NCBI GenBank assembly: GCA_023512435.1
Contig: JAILZP010000002.1
Span: forward strand, 1-64,000
Direction: 5' to 3'
From: Peptococcaceae bacterium
GTDB lineage: Bacteria; Bacillota; Desulfotomaculia; Desulfotomaculales; Desulfocucumaceae
DNA: 64,000 nucleotides
Made by a program: the position numbers and the translations under genes
The notes under the pieces: model-generated
Databases searched by the model: none
What the model was told of the DNA's origin: nothing
The model's input: only the letters and a program-made list of their open reading frames with translations
Shown here: one piece after another, positions 34,563 through 45,760 of the stretch
How positions within the stretch are numbered: position 1 is the first letter of the stretch
Layout of the letters: the number at the start of each line of letters is the position of its first letter

Positions 34563-36368
34563 TTGGAGAGAGGGCAGGAGCTGATCAGGAATTTTTGCAT
34601 AATCGCCCATATAGACCACGGCAAATCCACCCTGGCGGACAGGCTCCTGGAGTATACCGGGGCGCTGAGCCAGCGGGAGATGACCGCCCAGGTCCTTGAC
34701 CAGATGGATCTGGAGCGGGAGCGGGGCATAACCATCAAAATGCAGGCGGTCCGCCTCAGCTACACCGCCGGGGACGGCAGGACCTACCGGCTTAACCTTA
34801 TCGACACGCCGGGACACGTGGATTTTTCATATGAAGTGTCGCGGAGCCTGGCCGCCTGCGAGGGCGCGCTGCTGGTGGTGGACGCGGTCCAGGGCATAGA
34901 GGCCCAGACCCTGGCCAACGTCTACATGGCCATTGAAAGCAACCTGGAGATCATTCCGGTGATCAACAAGATAGATCTTCCCAGCGCCGACCCCGGCCGG
35001 GTAAAAAAAGAAATCATGGACGTTATCGGCCTGGACGCCACCGGGGCGGTCCTGGTTTCGGCCAAGACCGGCGCCGGCGTCGGGGAGCTTTTGGAACAGA
35101 TTGTTAAAAAAATTCCGCCTCCCCGGGGAAACCCGGCGGATCCTCTGCGGGCGCTGATCTTCGACTCCCATTACGACTCCTACAAGGGAGTTATCGCTTA
35201 TGTCCGGGTGGTGGAGGGGCGCCTCAAAAAGGGGGATGTCATCCGGATGATGTCCACCGGCAGGGAGTTCGAGGTGGACGAGGTGGGCATATTCCGCCCC
35301 GCCATGACCTCGGTGGACATGCTGGACACCGGCGAGGTGGGGTTTATCGCGGCCGGCATCAAAAACGTGAAGGAATGCCGGGTGGGGGACACGGTGACCG
35401 GCGCCGGCAGGCCGGCGGCGGAACCGCTGCCGGGCTACCGGAAGGTGACTCCCATGGTCTACTGCGGGCTTTACCCGGTTGACAGCGGGCAGTATGAAGA
35501 CCTCAGGGAGGCCCTGGAAAAACTGAAGCTCAACGACGCCTCGCTGGTATACGAGGCCGAGAACTCGGAGGCCCTGGGATTCGGATTCCGCTGCGGGTTC
35601 CTGGGGCTTTTGCACATGGAGATAATCCAGGAAAGGCTGGAGAGGGAGTACCGCCTTGACCTGGTGACCACCGCCCCCAGCGTGGTGTACAGGATTACCA
35701 CCACCTCCGGGGAGGTGCTGGAGATAGACAATCCGACCAAAATGCCCCCGCCCGGGCGGATCGAAAAAACCGAGGAGCCATACGTCTCCGCCACGGTCAT
35801 GGTGCCCAAGGACTATGTGGGCACGGTGATGGAACTTTGCCAGGACCGGCGTGGGATATTCAAAAACATGGAGTACATGGGGGAGAACAGGGTGATGCTT
35901 TCATACCTGCTTCCCCTGAGCGAGATTATTTATGATTTCTTTGACCAGTTGAAGTCCAGGACCAGGGGATACGCCTCCCTGGATTACGAACTGGCCGGTT
36001 ACCGGGAGAGCAACCTGGTCAAACTGGACATCCTGATCAACGGGGAGCCCCTGGATGCCCTGACCGTGGTGGTGCACCGGGACAAGGCCTATGCCCGGGG
36101 CCGGCAGCTTGTGGACAGGCTGCGGGAACTGATTCCCCGCCAGCTTTTTGACGTTCCGGTGCAGGCTGCCATCGGGAACAGGGTGATTGCCAGGGAAACC
36201 ATCAAGGCCAGGCGGAAGGACGTGCTGGCCAAGTGCTACGGCGGAGACATCACCAGGAAGAGAAAGCTCCTGGAAAAGCAGAAAGAGGGCAAAAAGCGCA
36301 TGAAGCAGGTGGGGAGCGTGGAGATTCCCCAGGAGGCCTTCATGGCGGTGCTGTCGATAAAGGATTAG
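34563..36368 (+). CDS. lepA: Elongation factor 4 (LepA), ribosome back-translocase GTPase
   Basis: 601 residues, the usual length. G1 [16 protein letters not shown]3 DTPGHVDF, G4 NKIDLP, G5 SAKTG; then domains II, III, EF-G-like V and the LepA-specific C-terminus ([21 protein letters not shown]). TTG 34563 is 8 nt after SD GGAGGAG; TTG 34521 would add 14 residues without a better SD. Confidence 0.96.
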   Translation: MERGQELIRNFCIIAHIDHGKSTLADRLLEYTGALSQREMTAQVLDQMDLERERGITIKMQAVRLSYTAGDGRTYRLNLIDTPGHVDFSYEVSRSLAACEGALLVVDAVQGIEAQTLANVYMAIESNLEIIPVINKIDLPSADPGRVKKEIMDVIGLDATGAVLVSAKTGAGVGELLEQIVKKIPPPRGNPADPLRALIFDSHYDSYKGVIAYVRVVEGRLKKGDVIRMMSTGREFEVDEVGIFRPAMTSVDMLDTGEVGFIAAGIKNVKECRVGDTVTGAGRPAAEPLPGYRKVTPMVYCGLYPVDSGQYEDLREALEKLKLNDASLVYEAENSEALGFGFRCGFLGLLHMEIIQERLEREYRLDLVTTAPSVVYRITTTSGEVLEIDNPTKMPPPGRIEKTEEPYVSATVMVPKDYVGTVMELCQDRRGIFKNMEYMGENRVMLSYLLPLSEIIYDFFDQLKSRTRGYASLDYELAGYRESNLVKLDILINGEPLDALTVVVHRDKAYARGRQLVDRLRELIPRQLFDVPVQAAIGNRVIARETIKARRKDVLAKCYGGDITRKRKLLEKQKEGKKRMKQVGSVEIPQEAFMAVLSIKD

Positions 36369-36389
36369 AGCTTTGGGGAGTGAATTTGG

Positions 36390-36442
36390 CTTCTAGCTTC
36401 TAGCTTCTAGCTTCTAGCTGCTAGCCGCTGGCAGCTGGCAGC
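36390..36442 (+). repeat. Heptad repeat (CTTCTAG family)
   Basis: Four exact units of CTTCTAG followed by degenerate AGCTGCTAGCCGCTGGCAG-type units between lepA and hemW. Confidence 0.85.
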
Positions 36443-36466
36443 CACATCTTTAAGGCAGGGTGCGGC

Positions 36467-37603
36467 ATGTCCATCGGACTTTACGTTCATGTGCCCTTTT
36501 GCGTCAGAAAGTGCAGTTATTGCGACTTCGTATCGGTCCCCCGGGAGGATGGCCCGGTTTTGCGCTATTTGAGGGCTTTGCACGGGGAAATGGAGATGAG
36601 GGCGGCAGACCTCTCCCCGGAAGATAGAACCGTTGACACCATTTACATCGGGGGCGGAACCCCCACCTGCCTGTCCGGGGAGGACCTGGCCGGGATACTG
36701 GAAGGCATCTTCTCCCGCTTTAATGTTGCCGGCGGGGCGGAAATAACGGTGGAGGCAAACCCCGGGACGGTGGACGGGGACAAGCTGGCGTCCCTGAAAA
36801 GGGCCGGGGCCAACCGCCTGAGCTTGGGGCTTCAGGCCTGCCACCCCGGCCTCCTGAACACCCTGGGCAGGATCCATTCATACCCCGAAGCCGAGGCGTC
36901 CTTCCGGGAGGCCCGGCGCGCCGGCTTCGGCAATATAAACGTGGACCTTATCTTCGGCATTCCGGGCCAGACCCCCGAACAGTGGCGCCAATGCCTGGAA
37001 GCGGCGGTCTCTCTCGGCCCCGACCACATATCCGCTTACGGGCTGCAGTTGGAGGAAGGAACTCCCCTTTACACGATGGTGCGGGATGGAACACTGGACC
37101 CGTGCCCGGAGGACCTGGAGGCCGAAATGTACCTGTACCTGATGGACACCCTGGCCGGACACGGCTATGTCCATTACGAGGTATCCAACTTTGCCCTGCC
37201 CGGCAGGTTTTGCCGGCACAACCTGCGGTACTGGCAAAACCGCGCCTACCTGGGGCTTGGTCCCGCGGCCCATTCCTGCCTGGGCGGCAGGCGGTCGGCC
37301 AACGAACCTTCACTGGGCGGCTACCTGGAGAAACTGGAGGCAGGCCTTGCGCCGTCCTGCCGGGAGGAGGACACCGGCCCGGAAACCGAAATGTCCGAAA
37401 CAGTTTTTCTGGGCCTGCGCCTTATCGAGGGCCTTGATGTGGAGGGATTCAGGGAAAGGTTCGGGAAAAGCATTGACGATGTCTACCCGGGCCGGATCGA
37501 CCGGCTTGCCGGCCTTGGGCTGATTGAAAGGGCAGGGTCCCGCCTGCGCCTTACCCGGCGGGGTCTGATGCTGGGCAATGCGGTATTCGCCGAGTTTATC
37601 TAA
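36467..37603 (+). CDS. hemW: Radical SAM protein HemW (heme chaperone, HemN-like)
   Basis: 378 residues. Radical SAM motif CVRKCSYCDF close to the N-terminus, GGGTPT, NVDLIFGIPGQT and YEVSNFA/HNLRYW. It lacks the N-terminal extension and extra Cys of true HemN, so it is HemW, which handles heme rather than oxidising coproporphyrinogen. ATG 36467; precedes hrcA as in most Firmicutes. Confidence 0.93.
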   Translation: MSIGLYVHVPFCVRKCSYCDFVSVPREDGPVLRYLRALHGEMEMRAADLSPEDRTVDTIYIGGGTPTCLSGEDLAGILEGIFSRFNVAGGAEITVEANPGTVDGDKLASLKRAGANRLSLGLQACHPGLLNTLGRIHSYPEAEASFREARRAGFGNINVDLIFGIPGQTPEQWRQCLEAAVSLGPDHISAYGLQLEEGTPLYTMVRDGTLDPCPEDLEAEMYLYLMDTLAGHGYVHYEVSNFALPGRFCRHNLRYWQNRAYLGLGPAAHSCLGGRRSANEPSLGGYLEKLEAGLAPSCREEDTGPETEMSETVFLGLRLIEGLDVEGFRERFGKSIDDVYPGRIDRLAGLGLIERAGSRLRLTRRGLMLGNAVFAEFI

Positions 37604-37604
37604 T

Positions 37605-37640
37605 TTGGTCGTAGGACGTCGGACGTCAGACGCCGGATAG
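37605..37640 (+). repeat. Heptad repeat (GTCGGAC family)
   Basis: Units GTCGTAG, GACGTCG, GACGTCA, GACGCCG just after hemW. Confidence 0.8.
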
Positions 37641-37739
37641 AAAGCAATGTCCCGGATTAAGGATTTTTCTGGTGACTGTCCGCCGATTAAGGGCTACTAT
37701 TATGGGCATCCTAATAAATGGATTGTTTTGTCAGTGTGC

Positions 37740-37768
37740 TTGACAAATGCCATATCCAGTGCTATTTT
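37740..37768 (+). promoter_or_regulatory. Promoter of the heat-shock operon
   Basis: TTGACA, 17-nt spacer, TATTTT, directly upstream of the CIRCE operator. Confidence 0.8.
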
Positions 37769-37781
37769 TTACGTATAAGCG

Positions 37782-37808
37782 TTAGCACTCAAGTAGTGAG
37801 AGTGCTAA
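37782..37808 (+). promoter_or_regulatory. CIRCE operator (HrcA binding site)
   Basis: Exact consensus TTAGCACTC-N9-GAGTGCTAA, placed at the expected transcription start. Predicts HrcA repression of hrcA-chaperonin-grpE-dnaK-dnaJ. Confidence 0.98.
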
Positions 37809-37827
37809 CAAGGGAGGGTGGCCCGGT

Positions 37828-38871
37828 ATGAAGATGGATGCTCGAAAGCAACAGGTCCTGCTGGCCATCATCACCGATTTTATAGCCACTGCCGAACCGG
37901 TGGGTTCGCGGACCATTGCCCGCAAATACGACCTGGGAGTGAGTCCGGCAACCATCAGGAACGAAATGTCCGACCTGGAGGAGATGGGTTACATCGAACA
38001 GCCCCACACTTCGGCCGGCAGGATCCCGTCCCAATTGGGATACCGGTACTACGTAGACTTTTTGATGAAGAAGAAAAACCTTACCTCCAAGGAAGAAGAG
38101 ACCATACGCCGGGGGTACGAGAACAAGGTCAGGCAGATCGGAGAGGTGATTACCCGCACCGGTGAAATGCTGGCGCAAATGACCAGGTTTGCGGCCGTGA
38201 TCATGACTCCGAGGCTGGAGCTGAGTTCCTTTAAGCGCATCCAGCTGGTGCTGATGAACCCGGGGCAGGCGATGGTAATCGTGGTTATGAACACCGGGGC
38301 ACTGCAGTCCAATATCATAGAGATTCCGGAGGAGGTCAGCCAGGTTGACCTTGACACCATTTCCCAGGTTCTTAACGCCAAGTTGAACGGTCTTACCCTC
38401 GACAAGATTAAAGTGACCCTGCTCCGGGAAATCTACTTTGAGCTGTCCAGGCACAAGAACATCGTCGACCTGGCCATGCACCTGATCCAGACCGGGCTTG
38501 CCGTGAACAGGGAGGATAAAATTTACCTGGGCGGAATAATAAATATCCTTAACCAGCCGGAGTTTCACAACATTGAAAAGGTGAAATCCCTTCTCAGCCT
38601 GCTGGAACAGGAGGAACTGCTGCGCAGCCTGCTGGAAAGCAGCGACCCGGGCGAAGGCGTGGCGGTGCGCATCGGCAGCGAGATGATGAGGGAAGAGGTA
38701 AAGGACTGCAGCATGGTGGTGGCCAGCTACTGTATCGACGGGCGCCCCATGGGAACACTGGGGGTGCTGGGCCCCACCAGGATGGATTACGCCTGGGTGG
38801 TCAGCGTGGTCGAGTACATGACCCGGAATATGTCCGAAACCATGGAAAAAATGTTCAGGGGATGGAGATAG
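37828..38871 (+). CDS. hrcA: Heat-inducible transcription repressor HrcA
   Basis: 347 residues. N-terminal winged helix (ITDFIATAEPVGSRTIA, SPATIRNEMSDLEEMGYI, HTSAGRIPS) and C-terminal GAF-like/insert domains (MREEVKDCSMVVASY, GTLGVLGPTRMDYAWVV). ATG 37828 or 37834. First gene after its own CIRCE operator. Confidence 0.97.
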   Translation: MKMDARKQQVLLAIITDFIATAEPVGSRTIARKYDLGVSPATIRNEMSDLEEMGYIEQPHTSAGRIPSQLGYRYYVDFLMKKKNLTSKEEETIRRGYENKVRQIGEVITRTGEMLAQMTRFAAVIMTPRLELSSFKRIQLVLMNPGQAMVIVVMNTGALQSNIIEIPEEVSQVDLDTISQVLNAKLNGLTLDKIKVTLLREIYFELSRHKNIVDLAMHLIQTGLAVNREDKIYLGGIINILNQPEFHNIEKVKSLLSLLEQEELLRSLLESSDPGEGVAVRIGSEMMREEVKDCSMVVASYCIDGRPMGTLGVLGPTRMDYAWVVSVVEYMTRNMSETMEKMFRGWR

Positions 38872-38876
38872 CCGCA

Positions 38877-40436
38877 ATGAGCTTAAAACAGCAGGCCAGC
38901 GGAGGCGCAGAGGTAAATGAACGGATGGCCGCCCTGGTTTCCAATGCCAACGCGGTCAGGGCCATCGCCTCGGCGGTGGAGGGGACGCTTGGCCCTAAAG
39001 GCCTGGACACCATGCTGGTGGATAAGTTCGGGGAAGTGGTGATCACCAACGACGGTGTAACCATACTGACCATGATGGAGGCCAACCACCCTGCCGCCAG
39101 AATGCTGATCAATATTGCCAAGGCCCAGCAGGAGGAGATTGGCGACGGTACCACCACCGCCACCGTGCTGGCCGGCGCCCTGGTGGGACACGGGGTTGAA
39201 CAGGTTTCCCGGGGAGTGCCGGTGGCCAGGGTTATAGAAGGCCTCAGGGCCGGTGTTTCAGCGGGGGTTGAGGCCATAAAAAGGAGGGCCAGGCCCGTTG
39301 AAAGCCTGGAAGACCCGGCGGTCAGGCAGGTTGCCCTGGTGGCCGGAAGGGGGCACGGGGACATAGCCGACCTGGTGGTAAAGGCCGCCGGAATGGTGGG
39401 GATGGAAAAACTGCTGGACCGGTCCTTTAAACTGGCCGATACCGTGGTGGCCGAGGAGGGGGCTGAAAACCAGGTCTTCAAGGGGGTCATCATCAACAAG
39501 GAACGCATGAACCGGCAGATGCCCCTTGAGATTTCAGACGCCCCGGTCCTGGTCATTGACGATGCCCTGGAGCCGGAGGAGATTGAAGACGAGGCCCTGT
39601 CCACGGAAGCCGGCTTTGCCCGCTACATGGAACTGCAGAACCAGTTCCGGGCATGCGTGCAGAGGATAGTTGAGATGGGGGTGCGGCTGGTTCTGGTGGA
39701 CCGGGGGGTAAGCGAGATTGCCGAGGAGATGCTTACCGATGCCGGGGTGATGGTGATCCAGAGGGTTTTGTCCAGGGACCTGCGCAAGGCCGCCGAACAC
39801 ACCGGTGCCCGCATGATCAAGAGAAACGGTCTTAAAAAGGACCCCGTGCAACTTTCGCGTTGTCTTGGCAGGGCCGGCAGGGTATACAACGACGAGAAAC
39901 TGGAGCAGGTCTGGATCCAGGACGGCGGAGGAAAGCCCATGGCCACCGTGCTGGTGGGGGCCGCCACCGCTGAAGTGGTGGGCGAACGGGAGCGCATTGC
40001 CAAGGATGCCGCGGCGGCGGTGCAGGCCGCCGTCCGGGGCGGAGTGGTGCCCGGAGGCGGGTCGGTGGAACTGGCCGCGGCCAGGGACGTGGAAAAAATA
40101 CGCTCCGGGATGCGCGGCATGGCGGTGTACGGGGTGGACTGCGTGGTGGAGTCCCTGAAAAGGCCCATGGCCCAGATTGTGGCCAACGCGGGCTTCAATC
40201 CGCTGGAAAAGCTGGGCGATGTTGTCGCGGCCCAGGCCGAGAGCGGCAACGATTCGCTGGCCGTAGACTGCGATACGGGCGAGATAAGGGACATGACCCT
40301 GATCGGGGTGGTGGACCCGGCCCCGGTAAAAACTTACGCTCTCAGGGCGGCCGGCGAGATTGCCGAGGCCATTTTGAGGATAGACACCATAATAAAGAAG
40401 CGGGAGGAAAAGCCCCACCGGGAGACGGAAGATTGA
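38877..40436 (+). CDS. Archaeal-like (group III) chaperonin
   Basis: 519 residues resembling archaeal thermosome/CCT rather than GroEL: VEGTLGPKGLDTMLVD, NDGVTI, EIGDGTTTATVLAGAL (ATP site), VVPGGGSVE, NAGFNPLEKL and VDPAPVKTYALRAA. Group II-type chaperonins carry a built-in lid and need no GroES. Bacterial members of this group III class are known from Carboxydothermus and relatives, inside the dnaK operon, as here. ATG 38877 (MSLKQQASGG) fits the homologues; ATG 38862 overlaps the end of hrcA. The CIRCE site predicts heat-shock control. GroEL/GroES were not seen in the window. Confidence 0.95.
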   Translation: MSLKQQASGGAEVNERMAALVSNANAVRAIASAVEGTLGPKGLDTMLVDKFGEVVITNDGVTILTMMEANHPAARMLINIAKAQQEEIGDGTTTATVLAGALVGHGVEQVSRGVPVARVIEGLRAGVSAGVEAIKRRARPVESLEDPAVRQVALVAGRGHGDIADLVVKAAGMVGMEKLLDRSFKLADTVVAEEGAENQVFKGVIINKERMNRQMPLEISDAPVLVIDDALEPEEIEDEALSTEAGFARYMELQNQFRACVQRIVEMGVRLVLVDRGVSEIAEEMLTDAGVMVIQRVLSRDLRKAAEHTGARMIKRNGLKKDPVQLSRCLGRAGRVYNDEKLEQVWIQDGGGKPMATVLVGAATAEVVGERERIAKDAAAAVQAAVRGGVVPGGGSVELAAARDVEKIRSGMRGMAVYGVDCVVESLKRPMAQIVANAGFNPLEKLGDVVAAQAESGNDSLAVDCDTGEIRDMTLIGVVDPAPVKTYALRAAGEIAEAILRIDTIIKKREEKPHRETED

Positions 40437-40494
40437 CCCGGGCAGAATCCGGCCCTTTGCCGAAGGCAGGGGCCTTTTGCGAGGTGATAGTCAC

Positions 40495-41196
40495 ATGGTT
40501 GACAGGGAGAGGCAGGCCTGCCCCGCCGGTGATCAGGGCGGCACGGCCGGGGATGACCATGAAAAGCTCTCTGGAGATAAGCAGGGAAGCCAGGCCGGGC
40601 CATCCGGGGCAGATCCCGGCGGTGATGCGGGCCGGACGGCGGGCATGGCGGAAGATGCGGAGATCCAACCCGGGGAAAGCCCGGGGGGGGATGACGGCCC
40701 TTCCGGGGCCGCACCGGGGGAGGCGCCGGGAGAGGACGACAGGGAAAGTCTTATGAAGATGCTGGCCGCGGAAAAATCCCGGGCCGAGGACTATTTCAAC
40801 CGCCTGGTCAGATTGCAGGCCGATTTTGAGAATTATCGCAAGAGAGTGGCCAGGGAAAGGGAAGACCTGCTGAAATACGCCAACGAGCAGCTGATCATGG
40901 CGCTTTTGCCGGTGATCGACAACTTTGAACGGGCTCTCGCGGTGAAGAACGATGACTGCGAAAAACTGCTGGCCGGCGTGGAAATGATCAGCCGTCAGCT
41001 TCAGGACGTCCTGGCCAGGGAGGGGATCGAGGCCATTCCCGCCGTGGGCGAACAGTTCAACCCGGAATATCACGAGGCGGTAATGAAAGAGGAAACCGGG
41101 GAACTGCCCGAAAACACGGTGACAGAGGAATTGAGGCGGGGTTACACCTACAGGGGCAAGGTAATCAGGCCGGCCATGGTCAAGGTCAGGGGCTGA
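40495..41196 (+). CDS. grpE: Nucleotide exchange factor GrpE
   Basis: 233 residues. The conserved part starts near residue 85 (long helix LVRLQADFENYRKRVARE) and ends with the beta domain (NTVTEELRRGYTYRGKVIRPAMVKV). The first 80 or so residues are an unusually long acidic Gly/Pro/Asp low-complexity extension. ATG 40495 is 8 nt after SD GAGGTGAT. Confidence 0.95.
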   Translation: MVDRERQACPAGDQGGTAGDDHEKLSGDKQGSQAGPSGADPGGDAGRTAGMAEDAEIQPGESPGGDDGPSGAAPGEAPGEDDRESLMKMLAAEKSRAEDYFNRLVRLQADFENYRKRVAREREDLLKYANEQLIMALLPVIDNFERALAVKNDDCEKLLAGVEMISRQLQDVLAREGIEAIPAVGEQFNPEYHEAVMKEETGELPENTVTEELRRGYTYRGKVIRPAMVKVRG

Positions 41197-41203
41197 AAAT
41201 ATA

Positions 41204-41243
41204 ATCAAGAATCCAGAATTCAGAATCCAGAATCCAGAATAAT
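41204..41243 (+). repeat. Heptad repeat (CCAGAAT family)
   Basis: Five degenerate CCAGAAT units between grpE and dnaK, inside the operon. Confidence 0.85.
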
Positions 41244-41341
41244 GAAAGTATTACTGACGGGTAGTAATATATTACAGAACGAGAAAGTCGTCATGTTTGG
41301 AAAAACGGCAAAATTTTGAATGGTTTACGGGAGGTTGTGCA

Positions 41342-43180
41342 ATGGGCAAGGTAATCGGAATAGATCTGGGCACCACCAACTCCTGCGTGGCCGTGATGGA
41401 AGGCGGGGAGGCGGTGGTTATACCGAATGCCGAGGGTGGAAGGACCACTCCCTCGGTGGTCGGATTTTCCAAGACCGGGGAGCGGCTGGTGGGCCAGGTG
41501 GCCAAGAGGCAGGCCGTGAGCAACCCCGACCGGACCGTCAGTTCAATCAAGCGGCACATGGGCACCAGCCACAAGGTGGAAATCGACGGCAAGAGCTACA
41601 CGCCGCAGGAAATATCGGCCATGATCCTGCAGAAGCTGAAGACCGACGCCGAGGCCTACCTGGGCCAGAAGATTGAAAAGGCGGTCATAACCGTGCCCGC
41701 CTACTTCACCGACGCCCAGCGCCAGGCAACCAAGGATGCCGGGCGGATCGCCGGCCTGGAGGTCCTCCGGATCATCAACGAGCCCACCGCGGCCGCCCTG
41801 GCCTATGGCCTGGACAAGGAAGAGGACCAGACCATACTGGTGTTTGACCTGGGCGGCGGCACTTTCGACGTCTCCATCCTGGAACTGGGGGACGGGGTGT
41901 TCGAGGTGAAGGCCACCAGCGGCAACAACCGTCTCGGAGGGGACGACTTCGACCAGCGCATCATCGACTGGATGGTCACCGAATTTAAAAAGGAGTCCGG
42001 TATTGATTTGCGCAATGACCGGATGGCCATGCAGCGTCTCAAAGAGGCCGCGGAAAAGGCCAAGATCGAGCTCAGCGGGGTGGCCACCACCAGCATCAAC
42101 CTGCCCTTTATCACGGCCGACGCCAACGGTCCCAAGCACCTGGAGATGACCCTGAGCAGGGCCAAATTCGAGGAAATGACCGCCGACCTGGTGGAAAAGA
42201 CCATGGGGCCCACCAGGCAGGCCCTGGCCGACTCCGGGCTTGAGCCCAAGGACATTCACAAGGTGCTCCTGGTGGGCGGGTCCACCAGGATACCGGCGGT
42301 CCAGGACGCCATCCGCAAGTTCCTGGGCAAGGAACCCCACAAGGGGATCAATCCCGACGAGTGCGTGGCCATCGGGGCCGCCATCCAGGCCGGGGTGCTG
42401 GCCGGGGAGGTAAAGGACGTCCTGCTGCTGGACGTGACTCCGCTGTCCCTGGGTATTGAAACCCTGGGCGGCGTGTTCACCAGGCTGATTGAGAGGAACA
42501 CCACCATTCCCACCTCCAAGAGCCAGATCTTCTCCACCGCCGCGGACGGCCAGACCACGGTGGAGATCCACGTGCTCCAGGGTGAGCGGGCCATGGCGGC
42601 GGACAACAAGACCCTCGGCAGGTTCACCCTGACCGGCATACCCCCGGCGCCCAGGGGGATTCCCCAGATCGAGGTCAAATTTGACATCGACGTTAACGGG
42701 ATAGTGAACGTTTCGGCCAAGGACCTGGCCACGGGCAAGGCCCAAAGCATAACCATCACCGGAGGGGGCGCCCTGTCCGAACAGGAAATTGAAAAAATGG
42801 TCAAGGAGGCCGAGGCCCACGCCGAAGCCGACCGCAAGCGCAGGGAGGAAGTGGAGCTGAGAAACCAGGCCGACAGCGTTGTCTACCAGGCCGAAAAAAC
42901 TATCCGGGACCTGGGGGACAAAGCGGACAAGGCCAAGGTGGAAACCGTCAACAGGGCCGTGGAGGAACTTAAGGAAGCCCTGAAGGGCGGCGACACGGAA
43001 CTGATCAGGAGAAAGCTGGAGGCGGTAACGCAGCCCCTTTACGAACTGACCTCACTCCTCTACCAGCAGCAGGGCGCCCAGCAGCAGGCCGGGGGAGGAT
43101 GCGCCGGAGGACCCGGCTGCGAAACCGGCAAGGATGAAAAGGTAGTGGATGCGGACTATGAAGTTAAGGATGATAAATGA
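41342..43180 (+). CDS. dnaK: Chaperone DnaK (Hsp70)
   Basis: 612 residues. ATPase domain ([43 protein letters not shown]), linker [16 protein letters not shown], substrate-binding domain and a Gly-rich tail ending in [10 protein letters not shown]. The ATPase lacks the roughly 24-residue insertion of Gram-negative DnaK (SIKRHMGTS), as in Firmicutes. ATG 41342 follows SD GGGAGG. Confidence 0.98.
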   Translation: MGKVIGIDLGTTNSCVAVMEGGEAVVIPNAEGGRTTPSVVGFSKTGERLVGQVAKRQAVSNPDRTVSSIKRHMGTSHKVEIDGKSYTPQEISAMILQKLKTDAEAYLGQKIEKAVITVPAYFTDAQRQATKDAGRIAGLEVLRIINEPTAAALAYGLDKEEDQTILVFDLGGGTFDVSILELGDGVFEVKATSGNNRLGGDDFDQRIIDWMVTEFKKESGIDLRNDRMAMQRLKEAAEKAKIELSGVATTSINLPFITADANGPKHLEMTLSRAKFEEMTADLVEKTMGPTRQALADSGLEPKDIHKVLLVGGSTRIPAVQDAIRKFLGKEPHKGINPDECVAIGAAIQAGVLAGEVKDVLLLDVTPLSLGIETLGGVFTRLIERNTTIPTSKSQIFSTAADGQTTVEIHVLQGERAMAADNKTLGRFTLTGIPPAPRGIPQIEVKFDIDVNGIVNVSAKDLATGKAQSITITGGGALSEQEIEKMVKEAEAHAEADRKRREEVELRNQADSVVYQAEKTIRDLGDKADKAKVETVNRAVEELKEALKGGDTELIRRKLEAVTQPLYELTSLLYQQQGAQQQAGGGCAGGPGCETGKDEKVVDADYEVKDDK

Positions 43181-43189
43181 TCTGGGGAA

Positions 43190-43230
43190 TACAGGAGCCA
43201 GAATCCAGAATCCAGAATGACCTTCAGAAT
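43190..43230 (+). repeat. Heptad repeat (CCAGAAT family)
   Basis: Degenerate CCAGAAT units between dnaK and dnaJ. Confidence 0.85.
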
Positions 43231-43232
43231 AA

Positions 43233-44471
<1,239 letters not shown>

Positions 44472-44475
44472 CGTA

Positions 44476-44510
44476 TCGGTCGTCAGTCGTGGGACGTCAG
44501 ACGTCGGAAC
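44476..44510 (+). repeat. Heptad repeat (GTCGGAC family)
   Basis: Degenerate GTCGTCA/GACGTCG units just after dnaJ. Confidence 0.75.
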
Positions 44511-44514
44511 AGAA

Positions 44515-44539
44515 GTCATTTGACCGGAGGTCAAATGAC
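44515..44539 (+). repeat. Perfect inverted repeat upstream of prmA
   Basis: GTCATTTGACC-GGA-GGTCAAATGAC, 11-bp arms with 3-nt centre, no T-run after it. Could be an operator or a 3' hairpin of dnaJ mRNA. Confidence 0.6.
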
Positions 44540-44575
44540 AATAATGCCTTTATATGAATGTGGAGGAAAAATTTA

Positions 44576-45562
44576 GTGAAGTGGATGGAAATAAGCGTGG
44601 CCGTGAGGCGCGAGGATATAGAGGCGGTCTGCGCCGTATATGACGAAGCGGGAACAGGCGGGGTAGTCATCGAAGACCCCGCCCTAATTTATGATTTGGT
44701 TGCCGGGGGGAGCAGCGAGACGGTGGCCGTCGGCGCACCGCCGGACCCCGGATCCCCGCCGGTGGTCAAGGGATACCTTCCGGCTGACGGCCTGTTTCCG
44801 GAAAAACTGGAGGGTCTCCGCAGGGGCTTAAGCCTGGTTGACCCGGAGTATGCCGGACGGGTGACCCTCGAGGAAATAGAGGAAAGCAGCTGGATGGACA
44901 GGTGGCGGGAGTATTACCGCCCCGTCCGGATAGGGCGCAAGCTGCTGGTGAAGCCTTCCTGGCTGCCCGTAGAGCCGGAGGACGGACTGCTGGTGATTGA
45001 AATGGACCCGGGGATGGCCTTCGGCTGCGGCACCCATCCCACCACCGCCATGTGCATGACCCTCCTGGAAGAGGTCATCGGGGGAGGCGAAGCCGTCCTG
45101 GACGTGGGCACCGGGTCGGGAATACTGTCCATAACGGCGGCCGGGCTGGGGGCGGCCTCGGTTCTGGCGGTGGACTCGGACCCGGTGGCCGTCCGGGTGG
45201 CCCGGGAAAACGTGGAGGCCAACGGGATGACCCACCTGATCGCGGTCCGGGAGGGCGACCTTCTGGAAGGCGTCCGTACGCCCGCCGACGTTATTGCGGC
45301 CAATATCACCGCCGATGTGATTATCAGGCTTTTGCCGTCCGCGGCGGCTCTCCTCAAAGGCGGAGGAAAATTCATCGCCTCCGGCGTCATCGCCGGCAGA
45401 CGGGAAGAAGTGGCCGGGGCCATAAAAGAGGCCGGCCTGGAGATCATAAAAACCGTTCTGGACGGGGAATGGGCGGCCTTCCTGGCTATTAAGCCGGGAC
45501 ACCGGGGTCAGAATACAGGAGACAGAATAAGGTCGTTTGAAATTAGACATCCATGCCGCTGA
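44576..45562 (+). CDS. prmA: Ribosomal protein L11 methyltransferase
   Basis: 328 residues. N-terminal substrate-recognition domain and C-terminal SAM-dependent methyltransferase (DPGMAFGCGTHPTT, VLDVGTGSGILSI, AANITADVI). GTG 44576 follows SD GGAGGA. The last 20 or so residues (after AIKPG) are encoded by heptad-repeat DNA and have no counterpart in the usual protein. Confidence 0.94.
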   Translation: MKWMEISVAVRREDIEAVCAVYDEAGTGGVVIEDPALIYDLVAGGSSETVAVGAPPDPGSPPVVKGYLPADGLFPEKLEGLRRGLSLVDPEYAGRVTLEEIEESSWMDRWREYYRPVRIGRKLLVKPSWLPVEPEDGLLVIEMDPGMAFGCGTHPTTAMCMTLLEEVIGGGEAVLDVGTGSGILSITAAGLGAASVLAVDSDPVAVRVARENVEANGMTHLIAVREGDLLEGVRTPADVIAANITADVIIRLLPSAAALLKGGGKFIASGVIAGRREEVAGAIKEAGLEIIKTVLDGEWAAFLAIKPGHRGQNTGDRIRSFEIRHPCR

Positions 45563-45740
45563 AGCATCACCACAAACAATGAAAATAAGGGGTCCTGTCT
45601 CCTGACTCCTGACCCTTAAGATTTTCAGGACAGGGGTTTAAGATTAAGAAATGAAAGTAAGATAAAATCAAGAAGGGAGTTTATTCAATGGTATGTGCAT
45701 ATTCTGGATTCTGGCTCCTGAATTCTGTATTCTGACCGAC
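45505..45740 (+). repeat. Heptad-repeat cluster in both orientations
   Basis: GGTCAGAATACAGGAGACAG-type units at 45507-45530 (inside the prmA 3' end), inverted CTCCTGA units at 45590-45615 and inverted TTCTGGA/TTCTGTA units at 45700-45738. The rest of the gap before rsmE shows nothing else. Confidence 0.75.
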
Positions 45741-45760
45741 AGAAACGGCGGGTGAGATAA

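Noticed and set aside
40433-40756. Separate small gene between the chaperonin and grpE
   Set aside because: Shadow frame over the low-complexity N-terminus of GrpE.
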